Assembly (NCBI GenBank): GCA_009602735.1
Contig: WELA01000232.1
Span: 1 to 64,000, forward strand
Source: Mesotaenium endlicherianum
Lineage: Eukaryota > Streptophyta > Zygnematophyceae > Zygnematales > Mesotaeniaceae
Direction: 5' to 3'
DNA length: 64,000 bases
A model generated the notes under the pieces. The model had not been told where the DNA came from and searched no databases. It saw only the letters and a list, made by a program, of their open reading frames with translations. Below are positions 55,659 to 63,561 of the stretch, piece by piece; within the stretch, counting starts at the first letter, position 1, and every line of letters starts with the position of its first letter. A program made the position numbers and the translations under genes.

Positions 55659-56266
55659 ATGCGTCAGATGACTCTTCCTATGAAAGTAGCAGCAAATCGA
55701 TTTTCGAAGAAGCTGAGATTTTGAACACCAAAGCACTTCAGCGAATACAAATGAGACTACAGACTGTCTCAAATAGCAAAAACATTGAAGTACAGTTCAG
55801 TACGTCATTGGAACCAAACCCCGGAGATAATTACGCCATTGTGAGTGGGGATGATTCGGTATGGGTGAATGGCGTTCTTTTTAAGCTTTCTGAATGTATT
55901 AATTCAGCACAGGAACAGCCCTCCATCGTTAAGCATTTGGGCACTCTCCAAACAATAACTGTGATAACTTTCCTTATTATCTACTTTCGTATCTGGTATG
56001 ACAACGTTGAAAAATTAAACAATGACTGGATAAGGCTACTTTTTTTTGTTGTTCTTCCTTTTATAATACTCCTCCTCTCAATTGAGTTAGTCAAGTACTT
56101 GAAAAGCATGTGGCCTGACATGGAACTTCAAACTGGTCCAAACTATTCTCAGATACCTTCAAAAAAAAGAGAGAAAGTCAAATGGATAGTAACAATAATT
56201 GTAGTACCGCTTCTAGTTGGGTTTGTATATGACATATTGAAGAATTGGCTTCGATTGTTCAAATAA
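55646..56266 (+). CDS. Membrane protein missing its natural start (fused to IS end)
   Basis: The open frame begins with an ATG that lies within IS sequence, so the real 5' end was probably lost at the junction near 55658. The cytoplasmic-looking part (SIFEEAEILNTKALQRIQMRL, GDDSVWVNGVLFKLSECI) precedes two hydrophobic stretches (TVITFLIIYFRIWY and LLFFVVLPFIILLLSIELV) and a last one (WIVTIIVVPLLVGFVYDIL). I do not recognise the family. Whether the fused frame is expressed is unknown. Confidence 0.55.
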   Translation: MGLVDASDDSSYESSSKSIFEEAEILNTKALQRIQMRLQTVSNSKNIEVQFSTSLEPNPGDNYAIVSGDDSVWVNGVLFKLSECINSAQEQPSIVKHLGTLQTITVITFLIIYFRIWYDNVEKLNNDWIRLLFFVVLPFIILLLSIELVKYLKSMWPDMELQTGPNYSQIPSKKREKVKWIVTIIVVPLLVGFVYDILKNWLRLFK

Positions 56267-56297
56267 CCGTTGTTTAACTATCACCTATATTGCAACC

Positions 56298-56429
56298 ATG
56301 AACGAAGATCTGAGCGGTGCACTGAGCGGTGCACTGAGCAGGAATACGACGCAGTTGGTGAAGGCCATTACCCCTTTCAGCTACGAGGCCTTTAATTGCA
56401 GGCCGCCGGAGGGTGGTTGGACCGCTGGC
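56298..56429 (+). pseudogene. DinB-family gene, N-terminal fragment
   Basis: NTTQLVKAITPFSYEAFNCR and PPEGGWTAG match the start of DinB-like (four-helix, metal-binding) proteins. The resemblance stops right after GGWTAG at 56429; the usual next part (QVAEHL) is absent. A 12-base tandem repeat near the start encodes SGALSGAL. The matching C-terminal half lies at 58294-58575 in the same direction. Confidence 0.7.
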
Positions 56430-56548
56430 ATACCGGTAAGTTCCTTTCATGAATCGGATCATTGTTACTACATGCAAAACATAGCAAATTAAAAATCAAA
56501 GAAATATTGATTAAAACTTCCGAACTTACCTTCTTTGGACGGTAAATT

Positions 56549-57895
56549 TTGCCAGCCATTCATATGCATCGGATGATCAAACCATTCATCGAACATAGCA
56601 CGGCCAACGAAGACATCCTTCTCTACGAAGGAGATATGACTTTTTATACAGGATTTGGCATGTTTCCGGAATTGAAGTGCACGGGTAAAGCCGTCTACGA
56701 GTGGCTACCCTTCCCGCGGGTGATGTATTATTTCCAGAAATACGATGTCCATGGCTTGATCATTTCCGAGGAGCAGAAAATATTTCATAAACCGCTTGCG
56801 GCGCGGACGGTAATTCATACACTTCATGAAACTGCGCTTCATAGTGTTGAAGCATACATTGACTCCTATGAAACGGGCGACAGGTACAAACAATTTGATT
56901 TTCTGCAATACCGATTAGCCAACCTCTTCGGGTTTGGTTTTGCGAAAAACGAAAAGCGTGATATCACCGAAGAGCAGGACTACTTCATAACATTCACGAT
57001 CAATGACTATGAATTGTCGCTTCAGCATTTTATGCATGAGGCAAAAACACAATCGATTATTAGGGGTGGTTTTATGTTGACAGGCGCGGTGGAAATCAGA
57101 AAGACGGGAAAAAAGATATCGCTAAGTGAGGCTGATGAATTGATGGAGATATTCAGGAAGTACCTGTCTTTTTTTAACGGCCACATGATTACTCCTGCCA
57201 TCGTTTCAGGTGTAGTGGAAAATCAGGTTACATACCAATCCTTTCGCTCAATACATGATGCTGAAAGTTTCTCACCTACCATGTCATGGTTGCCTCGATA
57301 TGCCCATAAAAAGCAGCTTGACGCAAGTTGGAAGAAATTTTATGCTTTTTACCAGACCAAGAATGAAAAAGATTGCCTTGAATTGGTCATACATTGGTAT
57401 CTGGTCAGTTTATATACAAAAAGTGGCGTAGAAGCGTCGCTGGTTTTAATTCAGAACGCACTTGAACTGTTGTGTTCCTGGATATTGGTCGAGCGGGAAT
57501 TTATATTAGATAAAAATGACAATGACATTTCAGCGGCCTCTAAAATTAATATACTCTTGACTTGGGCTGGTATTCTCAACAAAATTCCAGATGCATTGAA
57601 GCACTTGACTGGGTTTGCAAATTCTAATAATATTTTATCAGGACCTGAAGCCATTACACATATCCGGAACAAAATGGTTCACCCGGATTTGAAAAACAGG
57701 AAACGGTACAGAGAATTTACTTTCCCGGTTAAATATGAAGCATTGCAGATGGCATTGAATTATTGTGAACTGGTATTGCTTCGGTTATTAGAGTATAATG
57801 ACGGGTATCGTAGTCGTATCAATAGAAATGCTATCAGCGACAAAATTGGCGCAGATCCTTTCGTTCCGTGGAACAAGGAAGAAAAGGTTGATTGA
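56549..57895 (+). CDS. Hypothetical protein with C-terminal HEPN-like domain (448 aa)
   Basis: The first 280 residues are mixed alpha/beta with no fold I can name (EDILLYEGDMTFYTGFGMFP, AVYEWLPFPRVMYYF). The last 150 are helical and contain HIRNKMVHPD, an Rx4H motif at Arg373-His378, which is the HEPN ribonuclease signature, with LVLIQNALELLCSWILVE as a likely preceding helix. HEPN proteins of this size with an N-terminal sensor part are often abortive-infection or defence factors. Met1, Met6 or Met9 could be the start. It is the main cargo of the segment that splits the DinB-family gene. Confidence 0.6.
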   Translation: MPAIHMHRMIKPFIEHSTANEDILLYEGDMTFYTGFGMFPELKCTGKAVYEWLPFPRVMYYFQKYDVHGLIISEEQKIFHKPLAARTVIHTLHETALHSVEAYIDSYETGDRYKQFDFLQYRLANLFGFGFAKNEKRDITEEQDYFITFTINDYELSLQHFMHEAKTQSIIRGGFMLTGAVEIRKTGKKISLSEADELMEIFRKYLSFFNGHMITPAIVSGVVENQVTYQSFRSIHDAESFSPTMSWLPRYAHKKQLDASWKKFYAFYQTKNEKDCLELVIHWYLVSLYTKSGVEASLVLIQNALELLCSWILVEREFILDKNDNDISAASKINILLTWAGILNKIPDALKHLTGFANSNNILSGPEAITHIRNKMVHPDLKNRKRYREFTFPVKYEALQMALNYCELVLLRLLEYNDGYRSRINRNAISDKIGADPFVPWNKEEKVD

Positions 57896-57901
57896 GATTT
57901 T

Positions 57902-58276
57902 TTATGCGATTTGCTGAAAACGATCAATGATCTGTTTAAGCCTTTCCCTTTGAATGGGCAAAAAACGAAACCGCTCATCAATGACTTTGTGAAGAAGGGG
58001 CTTGGATACGGAGCTTGCGTTTAACAAAAAATATTTATTCAACAACCATACGGCAGCCGTATCCCGTTTGTCCATTAAATTATTACTGAAGAGTGCCTGC
58101 AGGAAATCTCCTGCTACCACAGCTTTAACGGCTGGATTTTGCTCTGTAACAAGTGTTGACACGCCACGTTCCGAAAAAATGCCTGGAGTAAACCCATCGG
58201 CATCGAGACATTCGTAGATAACTTCTCCTGTGACAGACAACTCTTTATAGTTGTGCTGGATGAGTTTCGCGGTCAT
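57902..58276 (-). CDS. Small hypothetical protein (124 aa)
   Basis: I do not recognise it. It is soluble, with VIYECLDADGFTPGIFSERG near the start and helical segments after it (FLQALFSNNLMDKRDTAAVWLLNKYFL, RFRFLPIQRERLKQIIDRF). It is convergent with the HEPN-like gene, 6 bases apart, and lies within the same inserted segment, with its start only 18 bases from the right junction. It could be an accessory or immunity partner; there is no direct evidence. Confidence 0.5.
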   Translation of the reverse strand: MTAKLIQHNYKELSVTGEVIYECLDADGFTPGIFSERGVSTLVTEQNPAVKAVVAGDFLQALFSNNLMDKRDTAAVWLLNKYFLLNASSVSKPLLHKVIDERFRFLPIQRERLKQIIDRFQQIA

Positions 58277-58293
58277 TCTGCTCCAGGTATGCC

Positions 58294-58575
58294 GGCCTCA
58301 GTGACCCAACCCGCAAATTCACCGCCCTCGCCTTCATCCTGCCCACCGAAACGGCCAAGGAAGCTGGAGCGATGGCCGACCGCATATTGAGCCAGCGCCG
58401 CCTGATTGCGCAAATGTCCCTGAAGCAGGACATGAATCGATTGTATTCATTGTACCCCCACCCCGCCATCGGCCTGATGACCGGTACCGAATGGATTCAA
58501 TTTCTGATCTTGCACGCCGAAAGGCATTTAAAACAGTTATCAGGTTTTTTGACACAAAAATCAACTGTCAAATAG
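58294..58575 (+). pseudogene. DinB-family gene, C-terminal fragment
   Basis: Translated in frame from 58294 it reads GLSDPTRKFTALAFILPTET, then AMADRILSQRRLIAQMS, then GTEWIQFLILHAERHLKQL, the second half of a DinB-like protein, with the last metal-binding His in the HAERH segment. It has no start of its own and completes, minus a central piece, the N-terminal fragment at 56298-56429. Confidence 0.7.
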
Positions 58576-58582
58576 ATTATAC

Positions 58583-58972
58583 TCAATCTCTTTCCACCAG
58601 TGTAGACTCCGGCGTCCTCGTTATCATAACATAGCCATATTCTATGGTACGCCAGGCCAGGTTATAGCAGTTATGATAGTCCCCGAATATATGCGTCATA
58701 AAATGGAAATCAAACCCCTTACGTTCTAATGCCTCGGCTTTGATCTTAACCCGGACCTCATCTTTAATCACTTTTTTCAGGATCTCGTAATTCCGCTTCA
58801 GCTTCTTATTGACCCGCCCCAGTTCCAGCGTTTCCTGTTTCCGCAGTTCGTTAAAGAACTTGTTTTTATGTTCTTCATCGCAGAACTTCTTATTGCTCCT
58901 CCACTCAGGTATTTCCTTACCACACCACCTACAGGGGTGTTCGATTTTTCGCTTCCGGCTTTGTGTTGCCAT
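58583..58972 (-). CDS. Small zinc-finger-like protein (129 aa)
   Basis: CRWCGKEIPEWRSNKKFCDEEH at residues 14-35 is a Cx2C...C...H zinc-knuckle of the kind seen in small DUF2116-like proteins. A basic, coiled helix follows (LRKQETLELGRVNKKLKRNYEILKKVIK), then a short C-terminal domain (FHFMTHIFGDYHNCYNLAWR). Similar small genes are common in Bacteroidota mobile elements beside SSB genes. It is divergent from the SSB at 59109, sharing a 136-base control region. Confidence 0.65.
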   Translation of the reverse strand: MATQSRKRKIEHPCRWCGKEIPEWRSNKKFCDEEHKNKFFNELRKQETLELGRVNKKLKRNYEILKKVIKDEVRVKIKAEALERKGFDFHFMTHIFGDYHNCYNLAWRTIEYGYVMITRTPESTLVERD

Positions 58973-59108
58973 AGGGAAATCAGTTGATTACCCGAATCTA
59001 CACAAAAGAAGACAGAATTAAACCGGTTTGAAACGGTTTTAATTCCGTGTAACACAGGTTGATTCTCCGGCCCGTCCAAGCTTTGCAGTAACCAAACGGA
59101 TTAAAGCC

Positions 59109-59438
59109 ATGAAAACGCAAAACACAGTACAGCTCATCGGCTACCTCGGACTGGATCCCATTTTACGCACCGCCATCAATGGCTCCAAACTGGCCCGTTT
59201 CAGGGTCGCAACCGACTATTTCCGCCGCCATAAAGACGGCTCAGTAACCAAAAAAGTGACTTGGCACAATGTGCTGGCATGGGACTGGCTCGCCGAAAAA
59301 ATACCCGGCAATTTCATCAAGGGCAGCCATGTCCTCATCAAAGGCGAAATCCGCCACCGCAAATTCAAAAACAAATCCGGCAAGCTGCAGTCCATCACCG
59401 AAGTGCGCGCATCGGAACTCCTAAACCTTGATCGTTAA
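59109..59438 (+). CDS. ssb: Single-stranded DNA-binding protein (109 aa)
   Basis: NTVQLIGYLGLDPILRTAIN, KLARFRVATDYFRR, TWHNVLAWDWLAEKI and VLIKGEIRHRKFKNKSGK give a full OB fold of the SSB family. The acidic C-terminal tip of chromosomal SSBs is absent (it ends ASELLNLDR), which is usual in mobile-element copies. It starts a plus-strand operon with two TnsA-like genes. Its role should be to coat single-stranded DNA during transfer or replication of the element. Confidence 0.88.
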   Translation: MKTQNTVQLIGYLGLDPILRTAINGSKLARFRVATDYFRRHKDGSVTKKVTWHNVLAWDWLAEKIPGNFIKGSHVLIKGEIRHRKFKNKSGKLQSITEVRASELLNLDR

Positions 59439-59456
59439 TCACCCAACCATTCTGCC

Positions 59457-60026
59457 ATGCCAGCAAAAAGAAATACCATGCCCTACCGCGGCGTCAAACG
59501 GGTCTCCGGTTGGGGATGCCAGTTTGATTCACTGACCGAGCTCAAATACGCCATGTCTATTATGGAGGATTACTATTTTCTCCGTTCACCGGTTTCTATC
59601 TACTATCATCCGGGTACAAAAATTACCATTGACCAGGTTCGCAGGTGTCATCTGCGCTACACACCGGATTTCCTGATCCGCCACAAGCAAACCTTCGAAG
59701 CATATCTGATTGAAATCAAACCCCGCGTATTTCAAAATCACCCGCAGTTGGTTTTACGCAAAGCCATCGCAGAAAATTACATCGCCCGGAAAAGGCTTGA
59801 CTGGCGATACAAGGTCGTTTTTGACGACGAGGTCATATTAAACTCAGACCAACTGGACGCCTTTAATACCTGCCCATCATTGCACACCAAGCAGGAAGTA
59901 GCTAATTGGTTCAACGATTACTGTCTTCGGGTGGGCCATACCTTCCCGGATAATCTATTGACAGACCTGGTCATCTCTGGCCCATCTGCCAAGACACCCA
60001 AATGGAAACAAATGCGCTTACTCTAA
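59457..60026 (+). CDS. TnsA-like PD-(D/E)XK nuclease (189 aa), first of two
   Basis: The nuclease core is visible: Glu28 in FDSLTELKYAM, Asp71 in RYTPDFLIR, and Glu86/Lys88 in AYLIEIKPR, the E...D...ExK order of the TnsA N-terminal domain and its relatives. No TnsB, TnsC or TniQ gene adjoins, so it is probably not a Tn7 transposase part. It follows the SSB gene by 18 bases and overlaps or nearly overlaps the second copy. Restriction of incoming DNA or end processing during transfer are both possible. Confidence 0.7.
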   Translation: MPAKRNTMPYRGVKRVSGWGCQFDSLTELKYAMSIMEDYYFLRSPVSIYYHPGTKITIDQVRRCHLRYTPDFLIRHKQTFEAYLIEIKPRVFQNHPQLVLRKAIAENYIARKRLDWRYKVVFDDEVILNSDQLDAFNTCPSLHTKQEVANWFNDYCLRVGHTFPDNLLTDLVISGPSAKTPKWKQMRLL

Positions 60027-60562
60027 AAATCAACCCGATGTTCATCAATACATATACCCACAAATCACAGATGGTCTATTACAAAGGCCACGTGCTTGAT
60101 TCGCTCCTCGAATTAAAATATGTGCTGACTATTGAAGACACGCATGCCTGGCTGCGCGACGGACTGGAGATTTACTACGACTTGGAAAAGTTGACGCCCG
60201 GTTTGAAAGAACACCTGAACTGCTACCGTCCCGACTTCCTGATCCGCAACTGGCAGACAGTTCAGGCAGAGTTGATTGAGTTAAAGCCTGCCGGGTTCTG
60301 CGACGACAATCGCCATAGAAACAGACGGATCACCTCCGAGTGCATGGCCGGCTTCGCTTACGATTGGAATTACCACTACGTGTATGGTTCACAAATAAAC
60401 TTGTCGGACGACCAGCAGCAAAAATTCCGCGATGTGCTGCGCACGCAGGGCGACTGGCGACACAAGCCCTGCATACATTTATTACAAAATACCTCCACGC
60501 TTTCCGACACCCAGTACAGGGAATTTGTAATGACGGGTCGGTTGCCCGCTTCCATCGCCTGA
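60002..60562 (+). CDS. TnsA-like PD-(D/E)XK nuclease (186 aa), second of two
   Basis: It is a diverged paralogue of the preceding gene, with Glu37 in LDSLLELKYVL, Asp78 in CYRPDFLIR and Glu93/Lys95 in AELIELKPAG. All three core positions are kept. The frame opens at 60002, overlapping the previous gene by 25 bases, but the ATG at 60038 (MFINTYTHKSQMV) gives a start aligned with the paralogue and is as likely. Two active-looking copies side by side suggest a heterodimer. Confidence 0.7.
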   Translation: METNALTLKINPMFINTYTHKSQMVYYKGHVLDSLLELKYVLTIEDTHAWLRDGLEIYYDLEKLTPGLKEHLNCYRPDFLIRNWQTVQAELIELKPAGFCDDNRHRNRRITSECMAGFAYDWNYHYVYGSQINLSDDQQQKFRDVLRTQGDWRHKPCIHLLQNTSTLSDTQYREFVMTGRLPASIA

Positions 60563-60720
60563 TCGGGCCTGCTTGCGACGCTCCGTTCATCTGTATCGCA
60601 CCATTCTTACTGTATCCCTGCTTACATCATTGCAACGATTCCTAATCAACCCCTCCGCCCGGCGGCGAGGGGATTGATCAGCAATCTCCTGCACCAATTA
60701 TTCATTCTAAAAAACACATT

Positions 60721-61098
60721 ATGGAATTCACAGGAAGAATCACCGCAGACGCAAAGGTGAGCACAGTCAAAGCAGACAAAGAAGTAGTCAACTTCTCAGT
60801 GGCAATCAACGACCGCTACCGCTCTAAAGGTTCAAACGAAACCAAGGAGTTCGTCACATTCATCAATGTGGCCTGGTGGATGGGACCTGGGATCGCAAAG
60901 ATCCTTCGCAAAGGAGCCATCGTCACCGTCACAGGACGCTTGTACGTAACGGCTTACAAAGACATGCAGGGCGAAGCCAAAGCCAGCATCAACTGCCACG
61001 CCAGCGAAATCAAACTGGTTCATTCGAAGAAATCAGAGGGACAGGCTGAAACAAACCCGGTCGAGGTCGCCGAACCAGTAGAAGACCTCCCCTTTTAA
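60721..61098 (+). CDS. ssb: Second single-stranded DNA-binding protein (125 aa)
   Basis: MEFTGRITADAKVSTVKADKEVVNFSVAIN, FINVAWWMGPGIAKILRKGAIVTVTGRLYV form the OB fold. Unlike the SSB at 59109 it has the acidic tail ending EDLPF, which recruits replication proteins in chromosomal SSBs. Having both kinds in one element suggests separate jobs. It is followed after 21 bases by the DUF932 gene. Confidence 0.85.
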   Translation: MEFTGRITADAKVSTVKADKEVVNFSVAINDRYRSKGSNETKEFVTFINVAWWMGPGIAKILRKGAIVTVTGRLYVTAYKDMQGEAKASINCHASEIKLVHSKKSEGQAETNPVEVAEPVEDLPF

Positions 61099-61119
61099 TC
61101 ACTCTTTAAATCAATCAAA

Positions 61120-62178
61120 ATGGCACACCTACTAAATTTCAACGAACTCACCGGAGCACATAGCTTCTTTTCCGTAAAAGAAAAACCCTGGCACGGCCTC
61201 GGCACCATCGTAGATGCGTATCCCACCAGCCGCGAGGCACTGCAATTTGCAGGCCTAGATTACACAGTGGAAAAACGCCCCCTGTTTACCTACGACAATG
61301 AAAACCAGGCAGCGGACGAAGAAACCGGTATCAAAATCCCTGAGATAACGGTGCCCGATTACTACGCGACCATCAGGACGGACAATGAAGCGGTATTGGG
61401 TGTTGTCGGTAAAGATTATGAAGTAGTTCAGAATGTAGACGCCTTCTCCTTCTTTGACGCAATCGTAGGCGGCGATGGCATCCTATACGAAACCGCCGGA
61501 GCGCTCGGCAAGGGCGAACGCATTTTCATCACCGCAAAGCTGCCCGGTTATATCAGGGTCGGCAGCGGCGACTGCATTGAGAAGTACCTGTTCCTCACCA
61601 CATCCCACGACGGTTACGGCAGCATCACAGCGGCGTTTACACCTGTACGTATTTGCTGCAATAACACCTTAAACGCAGCGCTTCGAAACCACACAAACGC
61701 CATTAAAATCAGACACACTTTGGGTGCCAAAGAAAGGCTGGAACAGGCGCACAAACTGATGGGAATCAGCAACCAATTATCGGTACAAATGGAAGAGATT
61801 TTCAACCATTGGTCAAGGGTTTCCTTGACCGAGAAAGAGGTCAAATCATTGATCCGGCAGACACTTGTACCGAATAAGGAAGCGCTGATGGCACTGGAAG
61901 CGGGGAAAACGGATGAGTGTTCAACCTACTACCGGAACATGTGTGATACCGCGTTTACCTACGCCATGTCCAACGACACGCAGCAAATGGAAACCACCCG
62001 CGGAACCTTGTTCGGTGCCTATAACGGTATCACGGGCTACTTCCAGAACGTCCGCAAGTACAAGGATGATACCGCTAAACTGAAATCTGTCTTGTACGGT
62101 GGCCTTGCCCAGCAACGTGGCCAGGAAGCCTTCAACCTCTGCACCAGATTCGCCGCCGGCGAAATAAACCTGAATTAA
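61120..62178 (+). CDS. DUF932 / phage-plasmid-like protein (TIGR03299 type)
   Basis: KEKPWHGLGTIVDAYPTSREALQFAGLDYTVEKRPLF, VLGVVGKDYEVVQNVDAFSFFDAIVG and SITAAFTPVRICCNNTLNAAL are the hallmarks of the DUF932 family carried by plasmids, phages and integrative elements. Its function is not known. The length of 352 residues is normal. It is the last gene before the strong terminator at 62185, so the SSB-to-DUF932 run ends here. Confidence 0.85.
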   Translation: MAHLLNFNELTGAHSFFSVKEKPWHGLGTIVDAYPTSREALQFAGLDYTVEKRPLFTYDNENQAADEETGIKIPEITVPDYYATIRTDNEAVLGVVGKDYEVVQNVDAFSFFDAIVGGDGILYETAGALGKGERIFITAKLPGYIRVGSGDCIEKYLFLTTSHDGYGSITAAFTPVRICCNNTLNAALRNHTNAIKIRHTLGAKERLEQAHKLMGISNQLSVQMEEIFNHWSRVSLTEKEVKSLIRQTLVPNKEALMALEAGKTDECSTYYRNMCDTAFTYAMSNDTQQMETTRGTLFGAYNGITGYFQNVRKYKDDTAKLKSVLYGGLAQQRGQEAFNLCTRFAAGEINLN

Positions 62179-62184
62179 TCACTT

Positions 62185-62216
62185 AAAAGGGCAGCGGTCA
62201 GACCGCTGCCCTTTTT
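62185..62216 (+). terminator. Strong rho-independent terminator
   Basis: AAAAGGGCAGCGGTC and GACCGCTGCCCTTTT are perfect inverted arms around a minimal loop, followed by T residues, 7 bases after the DUF932 stop. The A-run before the stem makes it able to act on both strands. Confidence 0.85.
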
Positions 62217-62422
62217 CTATAAATCTTTTCCAAAATCACGGGTCTCAGTGACAAACTGATCAAAATAGCCAACCCGGAAATAATTTTTCATTTCTGCGAT
62301 ATATAAATCTGAGCCATACCTATACCCCAAAAAAACTACGGGCTAGCACGCATAAATCACGTACTTGTACGCTATGATCCCATCATTGCACCCAATACCT
62401 TTACACCCTAAATCATTACTAC

Positions 62423-62683
62423 ATGACCCAATCTCCCGTTGTATACACCACACTCTCCCCTGAAGAATGTGCTGACCCCGCGATCGTGATTTCAGAACTG
62501 TTCCTTGACCTCGGCCTGCCCATCGTCAAACAATATATGTGGGAAGGATTGAAAGCTACCGTGAGCGGCACGTTTTATCACCTCTCAAAACGGGAGCGAG
62601 AACTGTATCTGATACTTTATGAGCATTTAGAACAGCTTGTTGAGGCCGCACATATCCTCCACGAACAAAAGCGTACACAATAA
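62423..62683 (+). CDS. Small hypothetical protein (86 aa), paralogue of 51283-51537
   Basis: YTTLSPEECADPAIVISELF, VKQYMWEGLKATV and LYEHLEQLVEAAHIL line up with the small protein at 51283-51537 along its whole length. No family name is known to me. It is the last gene before the dyad-rich stretch taken as oriT and precedes MobC, so a relaxosome-accessory or transfer-control role is possible. Confidence 0.65.
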   Translation: MTQSPVVYTTLSPEECADPAIVISELFLDLGLPIVKQYMWEGLKATVSGTFYHLSKRERELYLILYEHLEQLVEAAHILHEQKRTQ

Positions 62684-62689
62684 TAGCCG

Positions 62690-63124
62690 TTACTGCACGC
62701 GCTTCGTGCAGTAATTCTGTTAGGTGCCGTCGCGAGAGCGACCAGAGTACCTAACATTCTGTTGATCTTCCTGCTGCAGCCCGATATATCTGTGCCTTTT
62801 AATATGCCAAGGAAACTATTTTTTCAACCACCATGTCGCACGCCGGATCGCAGAACAATCGCCTCAAAAAATAGACGTGGGGCAGCCGATTGTCAAAGCG
62901 GATTTGCGCTCAAATGCAGTCCATCCATCCTTCATCACACATCTGCCTCTCTCTACTCCGTTTTATACGCTACCTGCCCGAAATTCAGGCAGCCCGCACA
63001 CTCCCTTTTCATCCTCAATAATTTTATACTGTCAATTCCGGTGAGCCTAGAAAAGGCTTACTGAACCACCATCATCTCAGACGTCTTCGCGCCGTCTGCA
63101 AGATGTACAAACGTTACACGTTTG
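62690..63124 (+). other. Dyad-rich non-coding stretch, candidate oriT
   Basis: No gene is supported between 62684 and 63177. Three perfect dyads lie here: TTACTGCACG-CGCTT-CGTGCAGTAA (62690-62714); GTTAGGT...ACCTAAC (62719-62755) enclosing GTCGC-GAGA-GCGAC (62729-62742); and CAAACGT-TAC-ACGTTTG (63108-63124), 53 bases before MobC. Inverted repeats next to the mobC-relaxase pair are what an origin of transfer looks like. No nick site can be named. Confidence 0.55.
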
Positions 63125-63177
63125 GGTTCTTTAGCCACTCACTCGGAACTCGTTCGTGGTGCAGATAAAATGAGAAT

Positions 63178-63561
63178 GTGATGAAAGAAAAAGAACGTAA
63201 GATTCGCGACCACTGGGTGAATGTGCGCATGACCCAACAGGAGTTTCAAACACTCCAGGCCAACCGAAAAAAAACGCTGGATCGAACCAACAGCGATTAC
63301 ATCCGCAAATTGGTGTTGGGCCAACCGGTAAAAATTCTCACGCGCGATGCCTCAGTCGATGCTTTTACAAACGAGATCATCCAACTTCGAAAAGAGCTCA
63401 ACGCACTTGGCCAGAATTTCAACCAGGCCGTTCGCAAATTACATACCCTCAAAATGATCCCCGAATTCAGAAGCTGGATCACGGAGTATGAACAAACCAG
63501 AAAAGACATTCTCACCCACGCTGAAACCATTTGTTCCACCCTATTGCAAAACAAATCCTGA
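63178..63561 (+). CDS. MobC-like relaxosome accessory protein
   Basis: The 127-residue protein starts with a basic ribbon-helix-helix-like part (RKIRDHWVNVRMTQQEFQTLQANRKKT, SDYIRKLVLGQPV) and has the MobC helical end (IIQLRKELNALGQNFNQAVRKLHTL), in which ELNxxGxNxNQ is the family mark. It would bind oriT and help the relaxase nick. Its stop overlaps the relaxase ATG by one base. Confidence 0.85.
   Translation: MMKEKERKIRDHWVNVRMTQQEFQTLQANRKKTLDRTNSDYIRKLVLGQPVKILTRDASVDAFTNEIIQLRKELNALGQNFNQAVRKLHTLKMIPEFRSWITEYEQTRKDILTHAETICSTLLQNKS

Larger units (their letters stand above)
56430..58293. mobile_element. About 1.86 kb of cargo splitting the DinB-family gene
   Basis: The junctions carry short inverted copies: GCTGGCATACCGG at 56424-56436 and CCAGGTATGCCGGC at 58284-58296 (reverse complement GCCGGCATACCTGG). 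Two genes lie within, the HEPN-like protein and a convergent small gene. There is no transposase. Part of the DinB middle (40-60 codons) is missing, so this is a replacement and not a clean insertion. Confidence 0.5.

Noticed and set aside
59457-60562. Tn7-like transposon
   Set aside because: Only TnsA-like genes are present; no TnsB, TnsC or TniQ, and no end repeats were seen.
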